DNA from: Acidobacteriota bacterium
Lineage (GTDB): Bacteria > Acidobacteriota > Terriglobia > Bryobacterales > Bryobacteraceae
Direction of reading: 5' to 3'
Length of the DNA: 64,000 bases
Assembly: GCA_025352795.1 (NCBI GenBank)
Contig: JANXSF010000092.1
Span: 1-64,000 of the forward strand
Positions 35,427 to 45,317 of this stretch are shown here, one piece after another. A program made the translations under genes and the position numbers. The notes under the pieces were generated by a model. It was not told the origin of the DNA, ran no database searches, and worked only from the letters and a program-made list of their open reading frames with translations. The first letter of the stretch is position 1; every line of letters starts with the position of its first letter.

Positions 35427-38400
35427 ATGAGATTCCTATGCCTGTTCCTTTTCCCCGCGTTTCTTCTGTTGGGGCAAAGCACGAATTCCGCACTGAGCGG
35501 AACAGTGAGCGACACCACAGATGCCGTGGTTCCTCTAGCCAAGGTGGCTGTTCGCAATGTTCGCACAGGCGTACAAAACAAAACGGAATCGAACGCAGCA
35601 GGTGTTTACCTGTTCGCATCATTGCCTCCTGGACCTTATTCCATCACCGTGGAGCGGCAAGGATTCACCAAGGTTCAAGTGAACGATCTGGTGCTGGAAG
35701 TTGGCGGCAGGGCCACCCGCAATGTTGTTTTGCAAGTGGGCAGCGTAGCCGAAACGCTAGAAGTTCGTGTCGATTCAATCAGCTTAAACGTAGCCACCAC
35801 TTCCGTTGGCGGAGTTCTTTCCGGGGAGAGTATTACATCGCTTCCATTGATTGATCGCAACGTAATGGAACTTGTTTATACACAAGCAGGCGTGGTGGGT
35901 GACAATCTTGGAGGCAGCAGAGCTGGTGCAGTAAATGTCACGCTGGATGGCATTAACGTACAGGACAACAGATACAATTCTGGCGTCTCTTCCGTGTTTC
36001 AAAATTCGACCGATGCCATTGCTGAAGTGCGTATTGTCACTTCACCAGCCGATGCGGAATTCGGCCGTGGTTCTGGTCAGATTCAGATGGTTTCTAAGAG
36101 TGGGGAAAATAAACTACATGGCGCGGTATTTGAACAAATGCGCAATCGTGAGTTAAACGCCAACAACTTCTTTAACAACTTGAGGGGTCGCGATGCCTTA
36201 GGCAAAGAAGTGAACCCGCGTGATTTTCTGATTCAGAATCAATTTGGAGGCAATGTTTCCGGCCCTATTATCAAGAACCGTACCTTCTTCTTTTTTCTGA
36301 CAGAGGCCAACCGCATTCGGTCTCACGAAACCATTTCCTCGAATGTATACACGGCCACGGCCCGCCAGGGTCTGTACCGTTATTTTCCTGGAGCTCGCAA
36401 TGCGAATGCTGGCGCGAACATTCCTGTCGTTGATTTAAACGGGAATCCGCTGCGTCCTCCGCTGGCCACTAGTGACGTGCAAACGGCGAGTATTTTCAAT
36501 CGCGATCCGCAACGCCCTTCCGCCGATGCCGCCATGCAAAAGTTGATCGCGCTCATGCCTCTGCCCAATGATTTTCGCAGTGGTGATGGGTTGAACACTG
36601 CTGGATATCGCTGGCAACGGTCCGCTCCAGACGATCTGCGAAAGTTTCAATTTCGCATTGATCACAACATTAGCGAGAAGCATCGCTTAAATGGCAGTTA
36701 CAACAATGAAAATGAAAATTCCAGTAACACCTTCATGCCGCAGGCTTTCCCCACGTCACCTTTGGATGGTAAGTCGGTGCGGGGCACTTTGTATTCCCTG
36801 GGCTTGGTATCCACACTTCGCGCCAACCTGATTAATGAATTTCATGCCGGTGCCCAACGCGTCCGTTATCGCTCCCAAGCACCTTGGGAAGTAGCAGGGC
36901 AGGGGGTTTTGCCCACCATTAAAGGGCAGCCTTTTTTAGCAGTCTTGCCCGCCGCTGTAGCAAGCCCGATTGATACCAGTAACGATCCGCAGGGGCGCTT
37001 CAGCCCCGTCTACCAAATGTCCGATTCCGTCAATTGGTTGAAGGGTAAGCACAGCTTCAAGGGGGGTGCGGATCTACGGTTTGTATCCTCAAACGGCTAC
37101 AATTCGCTTGGCGTTATGCCCAGGGCAACCATTGGTGCTGGGGCGGTTCCTGTGACAGCTATCAATACGCTTGCGGGCATTGGCAATAATTCCGGGCAAG
37201 CTCAGAATTTGTTGAATGTATTAAGCGGGTCTTTCGCTTCCATTGATCAATCCTTCAATTCTCCAGGTGGCCTGAATCCGCAGTATCTTGCTGGTGAGCA
37301 GAAACAGCGCACGTGGCGGTCACGCGAAGTCAGTTGGTATTTCAAAGACGATTTTCGAGTTACTCCCGGCTTGTTGTTGAACTTGGGCGTGCGCTATGAA
37401 TACTACGGTGTCCCGTACGATGCCAACGGAAAGACGGCAGCATTGGTGGGCGGATCGCAAAGCATTTTTGGAATTTCTGGCACAAGCTTGGCAGACATCT
37501 TTTCGCCAGGCAAACAGGCGGGTAGCCTAACAAGTGTGGAACTGGTGGGTCCGAATTCCCCAAACAGCGGACGTGGTTTATTTGCTCCAGATCGCAATAA
37601 CTTTGCACCAGCGGTAGGGCTGAGTTGGAACATTCCCAAGCGTCTGATGTTGGGCCGCACAGCAGTGTTCCGTACAGGCTATGGCATCAGTTACGAACGC
37701 CATTCGTTGCGGCTGGTTGATATTGTGTCGGGTGATGAACCGGGGCTGAATACTGACGTCAGCTACCGTTCGGGTAACATCATTACTTTGGCCAATACAA
37801 CGCTTCCGTTAGTGGCAAATGGAAAGCCCTTGAGTACCGTGCCAATTACGGAACGCACCCAAACGGTTCGTGCTTTCGATAGTGGCTTGCGGCAACCCTA
37901 CGTGCAGAACTGGAACGCAACGCTGGAATTTGAACTGACTCCCAGAAGCACCTTCGACTTACGCTACGTGGGCAGCAAAGGGACGCGCCTGCTTCGTGGC
38001 ACCAGCGTGAACGAGGTGAACATCGTGGAAAATGGTGTGTTAGATGCGTTCAAAGGCCTGCAGGCAGGTGGTTGCCCAGCTTTGATCAATCGCCTGATTG
38101 CCAACTGCACCGGAGTGCAAAACAACTCCACCATTCGCGACTTTCTAGCCAACAACAACGTAGGTGATTTTGCCACTTACTTGAACACCACCACCTTCCA
38201 GACCGGCAACGTTGGCGGCTTGCTGCGTCGCGCAGGGTTGCCTGAAAACTTCATTGTGGCTAACCCGCAGTTCGCTCATGCCAACTTAATTGGTAATTTT
38301 TCCAACTCGATTTATCATTCGTTACAAGTGGAATATTTGTACCGCGCGGGCAATGGGCTGACACTGCAATCGAACCTGACTTACTCAAAATTGTTGGGCG

Positions 38401-39128
38401 ATGACGAAGGGGATACTCAGGATCAAGTAAGCAACTACCGCACGCTCCGCAACCTACGGCAGGATCGCCGATTGCTGGATTCTCACCGCACGTTTGTGAT
38501 TCGCAACAGCGGGCATTATGAACTGCCGTTAGGGAAAGGCAAGAAGTTTTTAACCACAACAAATTCTTTGATGTCGCGTGTGTTTGGCGGCTGGAGCACG
38601 GGCTTCATTTTTAATCTATTTTCCGGTGCGCCCATGGATCTGACAACTTTCACCACGTCGTTCAACGATGCGGCAGGCAATACTCCAGTGGCGTTGCAAT
38701 CCATCAGCAATGGGCTGGGTCAAGTGACCCGCACTGGCAATGGCATTGTCTATTTCCCAGGTCTGAAGCAAGTTGCGGATCCTTCCATTGCATTGCTAGC
38801 GCCACCTTTAAGAGCCCTAAGTTCCATGCAAGCGATTGCCGATGCTTCGGATAATTTACTGTTGGCGAATTCTGTCCCTGGACAATTAGGAACGGTTGCC
38901 CCACGATTCCTGTCTGGCCCCGGTGGCTTACGACTGGATATCAATTTGCGGAAGCGTTTTCAGATTAGGGAAGGGATATGGTTTGAGCTGCGGGCCGATG
39001 CGCAGAACTTTAGCAACACCCCGTATTTTGATGTTCCGGTTACGGATATCAACGATACCGATTTTGGGCGGATCACCACTGCGTCAGGAAATCGAATTAT
39101 TGTCGTAGGCGCGCGAATTCAATTTTAA
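35427..39128 (+). CDS. TonB-dependent receptor with carboxypeptidase-regulatory-like N-terminus (Oar-like)
   Basis: 1233 residues from ATG 35427, which begins a signal peptide (RFLCLFLFPAFLLLGQ); the longer frame starting TTG 35370 adds a charged non-signal stretch. Domain order: signal; CarboxypepD_reg-like sandwich (ALSGTVSDTTDAVVPLAKV, GVYLFASLPPGPYSITVERQ); plug (VNVTLDGINVQDNRYNSGVS, RIVTSPADAEFGRGSGQIQM); a long beta-barrel ending RIIVVGARIQF, an outer-membrane insertion signal. Such Oar-like receptors are expanded in Acidobacteriota and probably import or secrete large substrates, including glycans and peptides. No SusD-like partner is adjacent. Convergent with the threonine dehydratase gene (4-bp overlap). 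Confidence 0.93.
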   Translation: MRFLCLFLFPAFLLLGQSTNSALSGTVSDTTDAVVPLAKVAVRNVRTGVQNKTESNAAGVYLFASLPPGPYSITVERQGFTKVQVNDLVLEVGGRATRNVVLQVGSVAETLEVRVDSISLNVATTSVGGVLSGESITSLPLIDRNVMELVYTQAGVVGDNLGGSRAGAVNVTLDGINVQDNRYNSGVSSVFQNSTDAIAEVRIVTSPADAEFGRGSGQIQMVSKSGENKLHGAVFEQMRNRELNANNFFNNLRGRDALGKEVNPRDFLIQNQFGGNVSGPIIKNRTFFFFLTEANRIRSHETISSNVYTATARQGLYRYFPGARNANAGANIPVVDLNGNPLRPPLATSDVQTASIFNRDPQRPSADAAMQKLIALMPLPNDFRSGDGLNTAGYRWQRSAPDDLRKFQFRIDHNISEKHRLNGSYNNENENSSNTFMPQAFPTSPLDGKSVRGTLYSLGLVSTLRANLINEFHAGAQRVRYRSQAPWEVAGQGVLPTIKGQPFLAVLPAAVASPIDTSNDPQGRFSPVYQMSDSVNWLKGKHSFKGGADLRFVSSNGYNSLGVMPRATIGAGAVPVTAINTLAGIGNNSGQAQNLLNVLSGSFASIDQSFNSPGGLNPQYLAGEQKQRTWRSREVSWYFKDDFRVTPGLLLNLGVRYEYYGVPYDANGKTAALVGGSQSIFGISGTSLADIFSPGKQAGSLTSVELVGPNSPNSGRGLFAPDRNNFAPAVGLSWNIPKRLMLGRTAVFRTGYGISYERHSLRLVDIVSGDEPGLNTDVSYRSGNIITLANTTLPLVANGKPLSTVPITERTQTVRAFDSGLRQPYVQNWNATLEFELTPRSTFDLRYVGSKGTRLLRGTSVNEVNIVENGVLDAFKGLQAGGCPALINRLIANCTGVQNNSTIRDFLANNNVGDFATYLNTTTFQTGNVGGLLRRAGLPENFIVANPQFAHANLIGNFSNSIYHSLQVEYLYRAGNGLTLQSNLTYSKLLGDDEGDTQDQVSNYRTLRNLRQDRRLLDSHRTFVIRNSGHYELPLGKGKKFLTTTNSLMSRVFGGWSTGFIFNLFSGAPMDLTTFTTSFNDAAGNTPVALQSISNGLGQVTRTGNGIVYFPGLKQVADPSIALLAPPLRALSSMQAIADASDNLLLANSVPGQLGTVAPRFLSGPGGLRLDINLRKRFQIREGIWFELRADAQNFSNTPYFDVPVTDINDTDFGRITTASGNRIIVVGARIQF

Positions 39129-40063
39129 AAAAGCAGTGGGAAATCGACATTGCCGCCAGATAGGATTACGCCCACTTTCCCAATGCCCGCAGGCAATTTT
39201 CGAAACAAGGCAGCAGCAGCAGGTACCGCACCGCTGGGTTCCACCAGGATCTTCAATCGCACCAATAGAAACTTCATGGCAGCCAGGATTTCTTCCTCCG
39301 TCACCAGAATGATTTGTTCCACATTTTGCTGGATGATGGGGAACGTAAGCTTGCCAGGGGATGGGGCACGCAGACCGTCGGCAATGGTTTCTGGAACTGG
39401 AATGCTGACTATCGAACCTTTTTGAAAAGAAAGAAACGTGTCATTTGCCAGCGTCGGCTCCGCGCCGAAAATACGTAGAGCAGGGTTGAAAGCTTTGGCA
39501 GCGATCACCGTGCCACTGAGTAAGCCGCCGCCGCCAACAGGTGTAATCAGCGCATCCAGATTCGTAACTTGTTCCAGCAGTTCTGCGGCCGCTGTTCCTT
39601 GCCCGGCAATGATTAATGGATGATCAAACGGCGGAACTGTTTCTCCCCCTGTTTCTTCAGAAACCTTACGCGCCAATGCTTCCCGATCTTCGGTGAAGCG
39701 GTTATAGCGCACAATATGAGCTCCGTAAGCCGCTGTGGCATCGGCTTTCGCTTTGGGTGCATCCAGCGGCATCACCACGGTTGCATGTGTGCCTGCGCGC
39801 TTTGCAGCAATAGCCACGGCCTGCGCGTGGTTACCTGATGAAAATGCTACTACGCCTTGCCGAAGCTTTTCTTTGGCAAGGGAATTGACGAAATTGGCAG
39901 CCCCACGGATTTTGAACGCCCCACCCAGTTGCAGGTTTTCACACTTGAAAAATACTTCCAGCCCAGCTTCAGAATTAAAACTACGGGAGGTAAGCACCGG
40001 AGTGATTTGCGCAATGCCACGAATCCGTTCGCGGGCAGCTAGAATGTCCGAGTTAGTCACCAT
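39125..40063 (-). CDS. Threonine/serine dehydratase (PLP enzyme)
   Basis: 312 residues from ATG 40063. The upstream in-frame extension to 40195 lies inside the preceding lipoprotein gene and is rejected. Fold type II PLP enzyme: FKCENLQLGGAFKIRGA with the PLP lysine Lys51, SSGNHAQAVAIAAKRAG, and the phosphate loop PVGGGGLLSG. Length and lack of a C-terminal ACT domain match catabolic threonine ammonia-lyase/serine racemase types rather than biosynthetic IlvA. It deaminates L-threonine to 2-oxobutanoate (or serine to pyruvate). One base separates the stop of the preceding lipoprotein gene from its ATG (TAATATG), so they are co-translated. Confidence 0.92.
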   Translation of the reverse strand: MVTNSDILAARERIRGIAQITPVLTSRSFNSEAGLEVFFKCENLQLGGAFKIRGAANFVNSLAKEKLRQGVVAFSSGNHAQAVAIAAKRAGTHATVVMPLDAPKAKADATAAYGAHIVRYNRFTEDREALARKVSEETGGETVPPFDHPLIIAGQGTAAAELLEQVTNLDALITPVGGGGLLSGTVIAAKAFNPALRIFGAEPTLANDTFLSFQKGSIVSIPVPETIADGLRAPSPGKLTFPIIQQNVEQIILVTEEEILAAMKFLLVRLKILVEPSGAVPAAAALFRKLPAGIGKVGVILSGGNVDFPLLF

Positions 40064-40064
40064 A

Positions 40065-40679
40065 TTAGTGAAGCGTTTCGGCGTATTCTCCGGTTGCCGC
40101 GTCCACCAGAATGGAGTAGGCACTGGTGGAAACTGATTCGCCCCAAATAATACGATACGCTGGCTGTCCATGCTTTGGCGTATAACTAATTTCATACGTC
40201 ACGGGGACGTCAGGATGCTTCTTCATATAATCAGCAGACTTGGCCGCAGCGGTTTTATAAGCGTCTGTTGAATCCTTCTTCAACGCCTGCATCAGGAACG
40301 GTCTATCCTGCCCGCGCGACCCGCGAAAGTTTTCTTCCAAATTGGCAAACACACCTTGGTGCAAGTTCCCTTCTGCTTCAATCACCGAATAAGTGAAGTT
40401 CTTCAACTTTCCCTTGGATGGTGAAACAAGATTCACAGACCAGGCCCAACATTTCCCTTCTTTACACATGTGTTTGTCATCCAGGTCGACGCTCTTTATA
40501 TCCAGCACTTGGGCATCGGTAGCCCAAGTCCGGGCATTGCTATAAACGGCGTAAAACGCTTTTAAAGCAGTAACCGGCTCCGGTGGTTTTTCCTCTTTTT
40601 TAATCTTGGGTTCTTCGGCGCAACCAGTTAGAATTACGAAAAAAGTGGACGTTATACAGGCAAGAAATTTGGGTTGCAT
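40065..40679 (-). CDS. Lipoprotein of unknown function
   Basis: 204 residues. A lipobox LTGC (Cys20) ends the signal peptide, followed by a charged proline linker (EEPKIKKEEKPPEP). The mature part is an alpha/beta domain with FYAVYSNARTWATDAQVLDI, CKEGKCWAWSVNLVSPSKGK, RPFLMQALKKDSTDAYKTA and YRIIWGESVSTSAYSILVDA ending GEYAETLH; two cysteines (CKEGKC) could form a disulfide. The end resembles PepSY-like or other small periplasmic domains in which DAATGE follows a strand, but I do not assign a family. It lies upstream of threonine dehydratase with one base between stop and start. Confidence 0.8.
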   Translation of the reverse strand: MQPKFLACITSTFFVILTGCAEEPKIKKEEKPPEPVTALKAFYAVYSNARTWATDAQVLDIKSVDLDDKHMCKEGKCWAWSVNLVSPSKGKLKNFTYSVIEAEGNLHQGVFANLEENFRGSRGQDRPFLMQALKKDSTDAYKTAAAKSADYMKKHPDVPVTYEISYTPKHGQPAYRIIWGESVSTSAYSILVDAATGEYAETLH

Positions 40680-40713
40680 ATGAGATTTAGTTTAGCCCAG
40701 TCTAGCAGATGAG

Positions 40714-41826
40714 CTACTTTGTGCCGAAGCTTTTACGAATTACACTGCCGTGAATAGCCCTCAAATATTGCTTCGGAACTTCAACTTGCACCCCCAGGCT
40801 TTGTGCTGCGTGCATAGGAAAATAAGGGTCCCGCAACATTTCTCTGGCCAGCAACACCAAGTCTGCCTTGCCTTCCTGCAAAATCTGTTCCGCTTGCTGT
40901 GCTGTTGTGATCAACCCCACGGCACCAGTAAGAACGCCTGCTTCTTTGCGGATTCGTTCCGCAAAAGGCACTTGGAAGCCAGGGCCAACCGGTATCTTGG
41001 CATTGGGCACTAATGCGCCGGAAGAACAATCAATAAGGTCCACACCAAGCTCGCCCACACGTCGGGAAAGTTCCACGGAATCATCTGCCGTCCAGCCACC
41101 CTCCATCCAATCGGTCACCGAAAGACGAAGGAACAAAGGTAGCGATGCGGGCCATTCCAGTCGCACTGCCCGAACTGTATCAAGCACAATGCGAATGCGA
41201 TTGTCGAACGATCCACCGTAACTATCGGTTCGTTGATTGGAAAGCGGTGAGAGAAATTCATGCAACAGATATCCATGTGCACCGTGGATCTCCACTACGT
41301 CAAAACCAGCAGCTAAAGCTCTTTTCGTAGCGGCAGCAAAGGATTCCACAGTGGCTTTAATTTCATCAATGGATAGTTCGTGGGGAATGGGATCAGTTGG
41401 ATGAAATGGAATCGCACTAGGACCAACTGGTGGCCAGCCATCTGGGTCTGTGGGGCTGATTGCCGCGCCGCCATTCCAAGGGAGTTCCGTGCTGGCCTTG
41501 CGACCGGCGTGGGCCAATTGAATGCCAGCCGCTGAGCCTTGTTCATGCAGGAACGCCACAATACGGCTTAAATAGGGTATATGTTCATCTTTCCAGATCC
41601 CCAAATCGCCATACGTAATGCGACCAATATCTTCCACTGCGGCGGCCTCTGTCATGACCAATCCCGCGCCCCCTGCGGCTCTGCTGCCTAAGTGGACTAA
41701 GTGCCAGTCATGGGCGAATCCGTCGACGCTGGAATATTCGCACATTGGCGAGACGGCAATTCTATTGGGCAGGGTAATTTCACGAATAGTGAGCGGTGTG
41801 AAAAGGGCGGGGATAGTAGATTGCAT
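40714..41826 (-). CDS. Old-yellow-enzyme family NADPH dehydrogenase (YqjM/NamA type)
   Basis: 370 residues. Thermophilic-like OYE class features: FTPLTIREITLPNRIAVSPM with Cys29 in SPMCEYSS (the redox-tuning Cys of YqjM), HLVHLGSRAAGGAGLVMTE, GIQLAHAGRKAS, the substrate-binding histidine pair in VEIHGAHGYLLHEF, and FMN phosphate sites GAVGLITTAQQAEQIL and LVLLAREMLRDPYF. It reduces activated C=C bonds (enones, nitro-compounds) with NADPH and FMN in the cytoplasm, a detoxification role. A GAGGAG site lies close before the ATG. It is 34 bp upstream of the lipoprotein-dehydratase pair on the same strand, so an operon is possible. Confidence 0.95.
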   Translation of the reverse strand: MQSTIPALFTPLTIREITLPNRIAVSPMCEYSSVDGFAHDWHLVHLGSRAAGGAGLVMTEAAAVEDIGRITYGDLGIWKDEHIPYLSRIVAFLHEQGSAAGIQLAHAGRKASTELPWNGGAAISPTDPDGWPPVGPSAIPFHPTDPIPHELSIDEIKATVESFAAATKRALAAGFDVVEIHGAHGYLLHEFLSPLSNQRTDSYGGSFDNRIRIVLDTVRAVRLEWPASLPLFLRLSVTDWMEGGWTADDSVELSRRVGELGVDLIDCSSGALVPNAKIPVGPGFQVPFAERIRKEAGVLTGAVGLITTAQQAEQILQEGKADLVLLAREMLRDPYFPMHAAQSLGVQVEVPKQYLRAIHGSVIRKSFGTK

Positions 41827-41872
41827 GGCTCCTCTTTCGATGAAGCTGAAGAACCATGGGTAGCAACTATTT

Positions 41873-41910
41873 CTCTACGCAACAATCCCGTTACAGATCA
41901 TTGCGTAGAG
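41873..41910 (-). terminator. Hairpin after the second TonB receptor gene
   Basis: Perfect 10-bp arms CTCTACGCAA / TTGCGTAGAG with an 18-base loop, 15 bp beyond the receptor stop and upstream of the OYE start. No T-run, but the stem is long and well placed. Confidence 0.55.
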
Positions 41911-41925
41911 CAGTAGTCGCCAACC

Positions 41926-44900
41926 TTAAAACTGGTACCGCAGCATCATAATAATGCGACGATTGCCACCATCTGTATTGCCTTCCAACCCAAAGCCAGT
42001 GTTCGTAACCGTTGCATTGGGAATGCCGTAGTCACGCGTGTTGGTCAGGTTAAAGAACTCTGCCCGATATTGAAGCTTATGTCCTTCCATGGGTAACTTG
42101 ATGTTCTTAGTCAAAACCAAATCCAGATTGTTGATGCCATCAGCGCGCAGAATATTGCGACCTGCATTGCCTATCGGGCGGGCTGCTGTAACTGTCAAAG
42201 CACCATTCGCATCCAGAAATAATTTTCTGCCGCCTGCTGCCATGATCTCTGGTAAAGACATGCTTCCCAGTGGAAGTGTGGTTTCCAAATTAGGCCGAAT
42301 TGCGTTACCCACCAGTCCGTCAATCCCACTCAGTCTGAAGCCGGGATCGGATCCAGCCAACGGAGAAAATGGCGGTCCGGCTTGGAAAGTTAGCAAGCCA
42401 CCCGCTTGCCAGCCGCCAAGAAGATGACCAATTGCACCACGTTGATCACGGAACCAAGGCAGTTCATAAAGTGCGTTGGTCGTGAACCGATGCGGCCTAT
42501 CGTAAGTGGACCGTCCACGATCCAAGCGACGATTGAAGGAATCCTGCGATACCGCCACTTCTCCAGCAACTGAGGGGTTAAATACCTCTGAAGCGTTATC
42601 GATGAAAGAGCTCCACGTGTAGTGGGCCGCCATCGTAAAATTGCCCGAAAAGCGGTGGTCCAAGCTGGTTTGCAGTGAATGATAGATAGAAGACGCAGCA
42701 TTGGCACGCAGACGGATAATGCCCTTGGTGGGATCAACACGAATTGTTCCCTTGCCGTTGTCACCCTGAATAGTAGGGTTGCCGTCTATCGATTGAAACA
42801 GGCCTGAACCCTTTGTTCCAACCCAGCCAGTTGTCAAAGCCCAGCTTGATGCCAGTTGCCGTTGCACGTTGAACGAAAACTGTTCTACCGTTGGAGCTCG
42901 AAAGTTACTTTCCACTTGTGTCCGTGTAACTAGCGACGGGTTATTGATAGCTGGCCTTACCCCGTTAAACGCAATGCCTGTGATGAGCGGAAACGCACCA
43001 GGAGAGCGCGCTGGAAAGCTGCTGACCAATGTGAACGGGAATGCGCTGAAGATATTCAGATACACATTGTTGTAAATAATATCGTAAGTCCTGGAGTAAC
43101 CACCACGAATCACCAGTCCGCTATCCCCAGTCAGGAAACGCATTGGACCAGAGGATACGATTGGTCGCCAGTTGAAGCCAAACCGGGGTGCCCAATTATT
43201 CTTATCGCGCGGAGGCACTGGAAGAAAACGGTAACGTTCATCGTTGTTGTTATTGGCCACCACTTTGTCATTAATCCCTTTCAGGAAGGTTGCCGGATTG
43301 CCAGGCGTTTCATAGCGCAAACCGTAAGTAATGGTGAAGTTCGATTTCACTCGGAATTCATCTTGGACAAAGAAAAAGTAATCGAAGTAACGATAGGCCT
43401 GGAACTTTGGCACGCCTGGCAGGAAGCTATTGATTGACGCAGTCTGCGCCACATCGTCCACTAGATCCTGCAAGTTGTTATACACCAGACGTCCGCGTAG
43501 AGTCGGGTTGAAATCCTGATTCTGATCTTGACGTCGGAAATCAATACCAAACTTCATGTTATGGTTACCTTTGATGTAAGTCAGATTATTAATCAATTGA
43601 TAGTTAGTCAGAAATTGCGATTGAGGTAAGTTCAATGCAAGCCCAATCGCTGTTCGGGTAGTGGCATCGTTAAAGCCATTCAAGCCGAATTCCGGAATTT
43701 CAATGGAAGGGATGGTAGCTGCATTGGCGTCGGCAGCGCCAGTAACAGAGGAAATCCGCTGGAAGCCGAAGCGCAGTTCATTGATCAGATTCGATTGCAG
43801 TGAACTAGTCAGCGCCGCCGATGCCGAATTCCGCTTCGCCGGAGTGGATGCCGTTAAGCCCGGAGGCACGCCTTGACCAGCCACCGAAGTACGTGTATCA
43901 CTGGCAAAGCGCAGCATCAGTGCTTCTTTGTCGTTGAACCGATGGTCACCACGTCCGGTCCATTGCCAGGCGTCGAAAGTGTTCGGCGCCGCACCACTCA
44001 AAGTCCCCAACGGAACTATATACGATTGCCCATTCCGTGTGAATTTCGATGTCGCGCCAGTGGCTTGTTGCGCCGCTGGTAGAAAATTCAATACAGCGTT
44101 GATCTGCGGAAGATTACCTGCAGCCGCCTTGATGATGTCTTTGCCCGCTTGCGTAGGAGCACCGGTGATGGCAGTGCCGCTAGCAAAGCGATGATCGGTC
44201 CAACGAAGCCCTGAAAAGAAGAAGAACGTTTTGTCCTTTACGATTGGCCCGCCAACGGTAGTCCCCATTTGATTCTGCACTCGCCAGGGTGCTTTGGTAA
44301 ATGTACGCTTGTCCAGATTGTTTCGGGAATTTAGCGCGTTGCCGTTATACGCCCAGTAACCGCTGCCATGGAAAGCATTTGTGCCAGTTTTGGTGACAAT
44401 GCTGATGACTGAACCGGCAGAGCGACCGTATTCTGGCAGGAATTGATTGGTGATAATACGAAATTCTGCCACGGCGTCGGGGTTGTTTACTTCCTGGACC
44501 AAGCCCGTGACAGAAGGATTGTTGGAATCCTGCCCGTCAATCATGAAATTGTTCGAGCGCGTGCGCATTCCATTCACCGAAAAGCTGACGCCACCGGCGG
44601 CAAATGAACTATTGCCACTGGATAGTTGGGAAACACCAGCCACTTGCAACGCAATCCCCAGGATGTTGCCGTTTGGAGCCAGAGGCATTTCTGTAATCCG
44701 CTTGGATTCGAAGTTAACACCCACTTCGGCATTGGTCACGTTGATCAGCGGAGCACTGCTGGTGATTTCAATGGTTTCCGATATGGAGGAAACGTTCAAG
44801 GTGACGTCAATACTGGGTCGTTCATTCAATAAGAGTGTGATTGGACCTTGAATCACTTTGGAAAATCCAGCAGCTTCCACAATCACTTGATAGGGGCCAG

Positions 44901-45114
44901 GCTGCAATTGCAACGCACGGAAACGGCCTTCGTTATCGGTCACCGAATCGCGACTAATGTTGGTATTGATATTCTTGACGGCAACCTTCGCGCCTGGAAT
45001 CGCCGACCCAGTGGGGTCCCTGACAATTCCCAGAATTTCGGACGTTACGGACTGTGCCATAGCTGAGGACGCCAGGCAAATAATGGTGAGCAGAACGGAT
45101 AACATCGTTCGCAT
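41926..45114 (-). CDS. TonB-dependent receptor with carboxypeptidase-regulatory-like N-terminus
   Basis: 1062 residues from ATG 45114, with AGGGAG 6 bases upstream and a signal peptide (RTMLSVLLTIICLASSAMAQ). The TTG at 45141 is less likely. CarboxypepD_reg-like domain (SEILGIVRDPTGSAIPGAKV), plug (SFSVNGMRTRSNNFMIDGQD, RIITNQFLPEYGRSAGSVIS) and barrel ending RRIIMMLRYQF. About 170 residues shorter than the other receptor in the window and clearly a different paralogue. Outer-membrane uptake or export of large ligands is expected. It is divergent from the Asp-box gene, with a 12-bp palindrome (ACCCATATGGGT) in the gap. Confidence 0.93.
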   Translation of the reverse strand: MRTMLSVLLTIICLASSAMAQSVTSEILGIVRDPTGSAIPGAKVAVKNINTNISRDSVTDNEGRFRALQLQPGPYQVIVEAAGFSKVIQGPITLLLNERPSIDVTLNVSSISETIEITSSAPLINVTNAEVGVNFESKRITEMPLAPNGNILGIALQVAGVSQLSSGNSSFAAGGVSFSVNGMRTRSNNFMIDGQDSNNPSVTGLVQEVNNPDAVAEFRIITNQFLPEYGRSAGSVISIVTKTGTNAFHGSGYWAYNGNALNSRNNLDKRTFTKAPWRVQNQMGTTVGGPIVKDKTFFFFSGLRWTDHRFASGTAITGAPTQAGKDIIKAAAGNLPQINAVLNFLPAAQQATGATSKFTRNGQSYIVPLGTLSGAAPNTFDAWQWTGRGDHRFNDKEALMLRFASDTRTSVAGQGVPPGLTASTPAKRNSASAALTSSLQSNLINELRFGFQRISSVTGAADANAATIPSIEIPEFGLNGFNDATTRTAIGLALNLPQSQFLTNYQLINNLTYIKGNHNMKFGIDFRRQDQNQDFNPTLRGRLVYNNLQDLVDDVAQTASINSFLPGVPKFQAYRYFDYFFFVQDEFRVKSNFTITYGLRYETPGNPATFLKGINDKVVANNNNDERYRFLPVPPRDKNNWAPRFGFNWRPIVSSGPMRFLTGDSGLVIRGGYSRTYDIIYNNVYLNIFSAFPFTLVSSFPARSPGAFPLITGIAFNGVRPAINNPSLVTRTQVESNFRAPTVEQFSFNVQRQLASSWALTTGWVGTKGSGLFQSIDGNPTIQGDNGKGTIRVDPTKGIIRLRANAASSIYHSLQTSLDHRFSGNFTMAAHYTWSSFIDNASEVFNPSVAGEVAVSQDSFNRRLDRGRSTYDRPHRFTTNALYELPWFRDQRGAIGHLLGGWQAGGLLTFQAGPPFSPLAGSDPGFRLSGIDGLVGNAIRPNLETTLPLGSMSLPEIMAAGGRKLFLDANGALTVTAARPIGNAGRNILRADGINNLDLVLTKNIKLPMEGHKLQYRAEFFNLTNTRDYGIPNATVTNTGFGLEGNTDGGNRRIIMMLRYQF

Positions 45115-45241
45115 AAACAACTCCCTAAGTTTTGATTTCAAACATGGCTACAAAATTGCAAGCTTCTAACTGTGAAACAACAGACCTTTAGCACAGTGTA
45201 AACCTAATGATCAAATATAGATAATAGATTGATTTTCTGAG

Positions 45242-45253
45242 ACCCATATGGGT
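45242..45253. promoter_or_regulatory. 12-bp palindrome between TonB receptor and Asp-box genes
   Basis: ACCCATATGGGT is a perfect dyad, immediately followed (45258-45273) by a second smaller inverted repeat GGTCT-N6-AGACC. It lies in the 203-bp divergent gap, so it may be an operator for one or both genes. No known regulator is assigned. Confidence 0.35.
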
Positions 45254-45317
45254 ACTAGGTCTTTCCATAGACCGCCTTCCCCCTGGTATTCTGTTATCAG
45301 CGGAATGTTTTTCGTAA

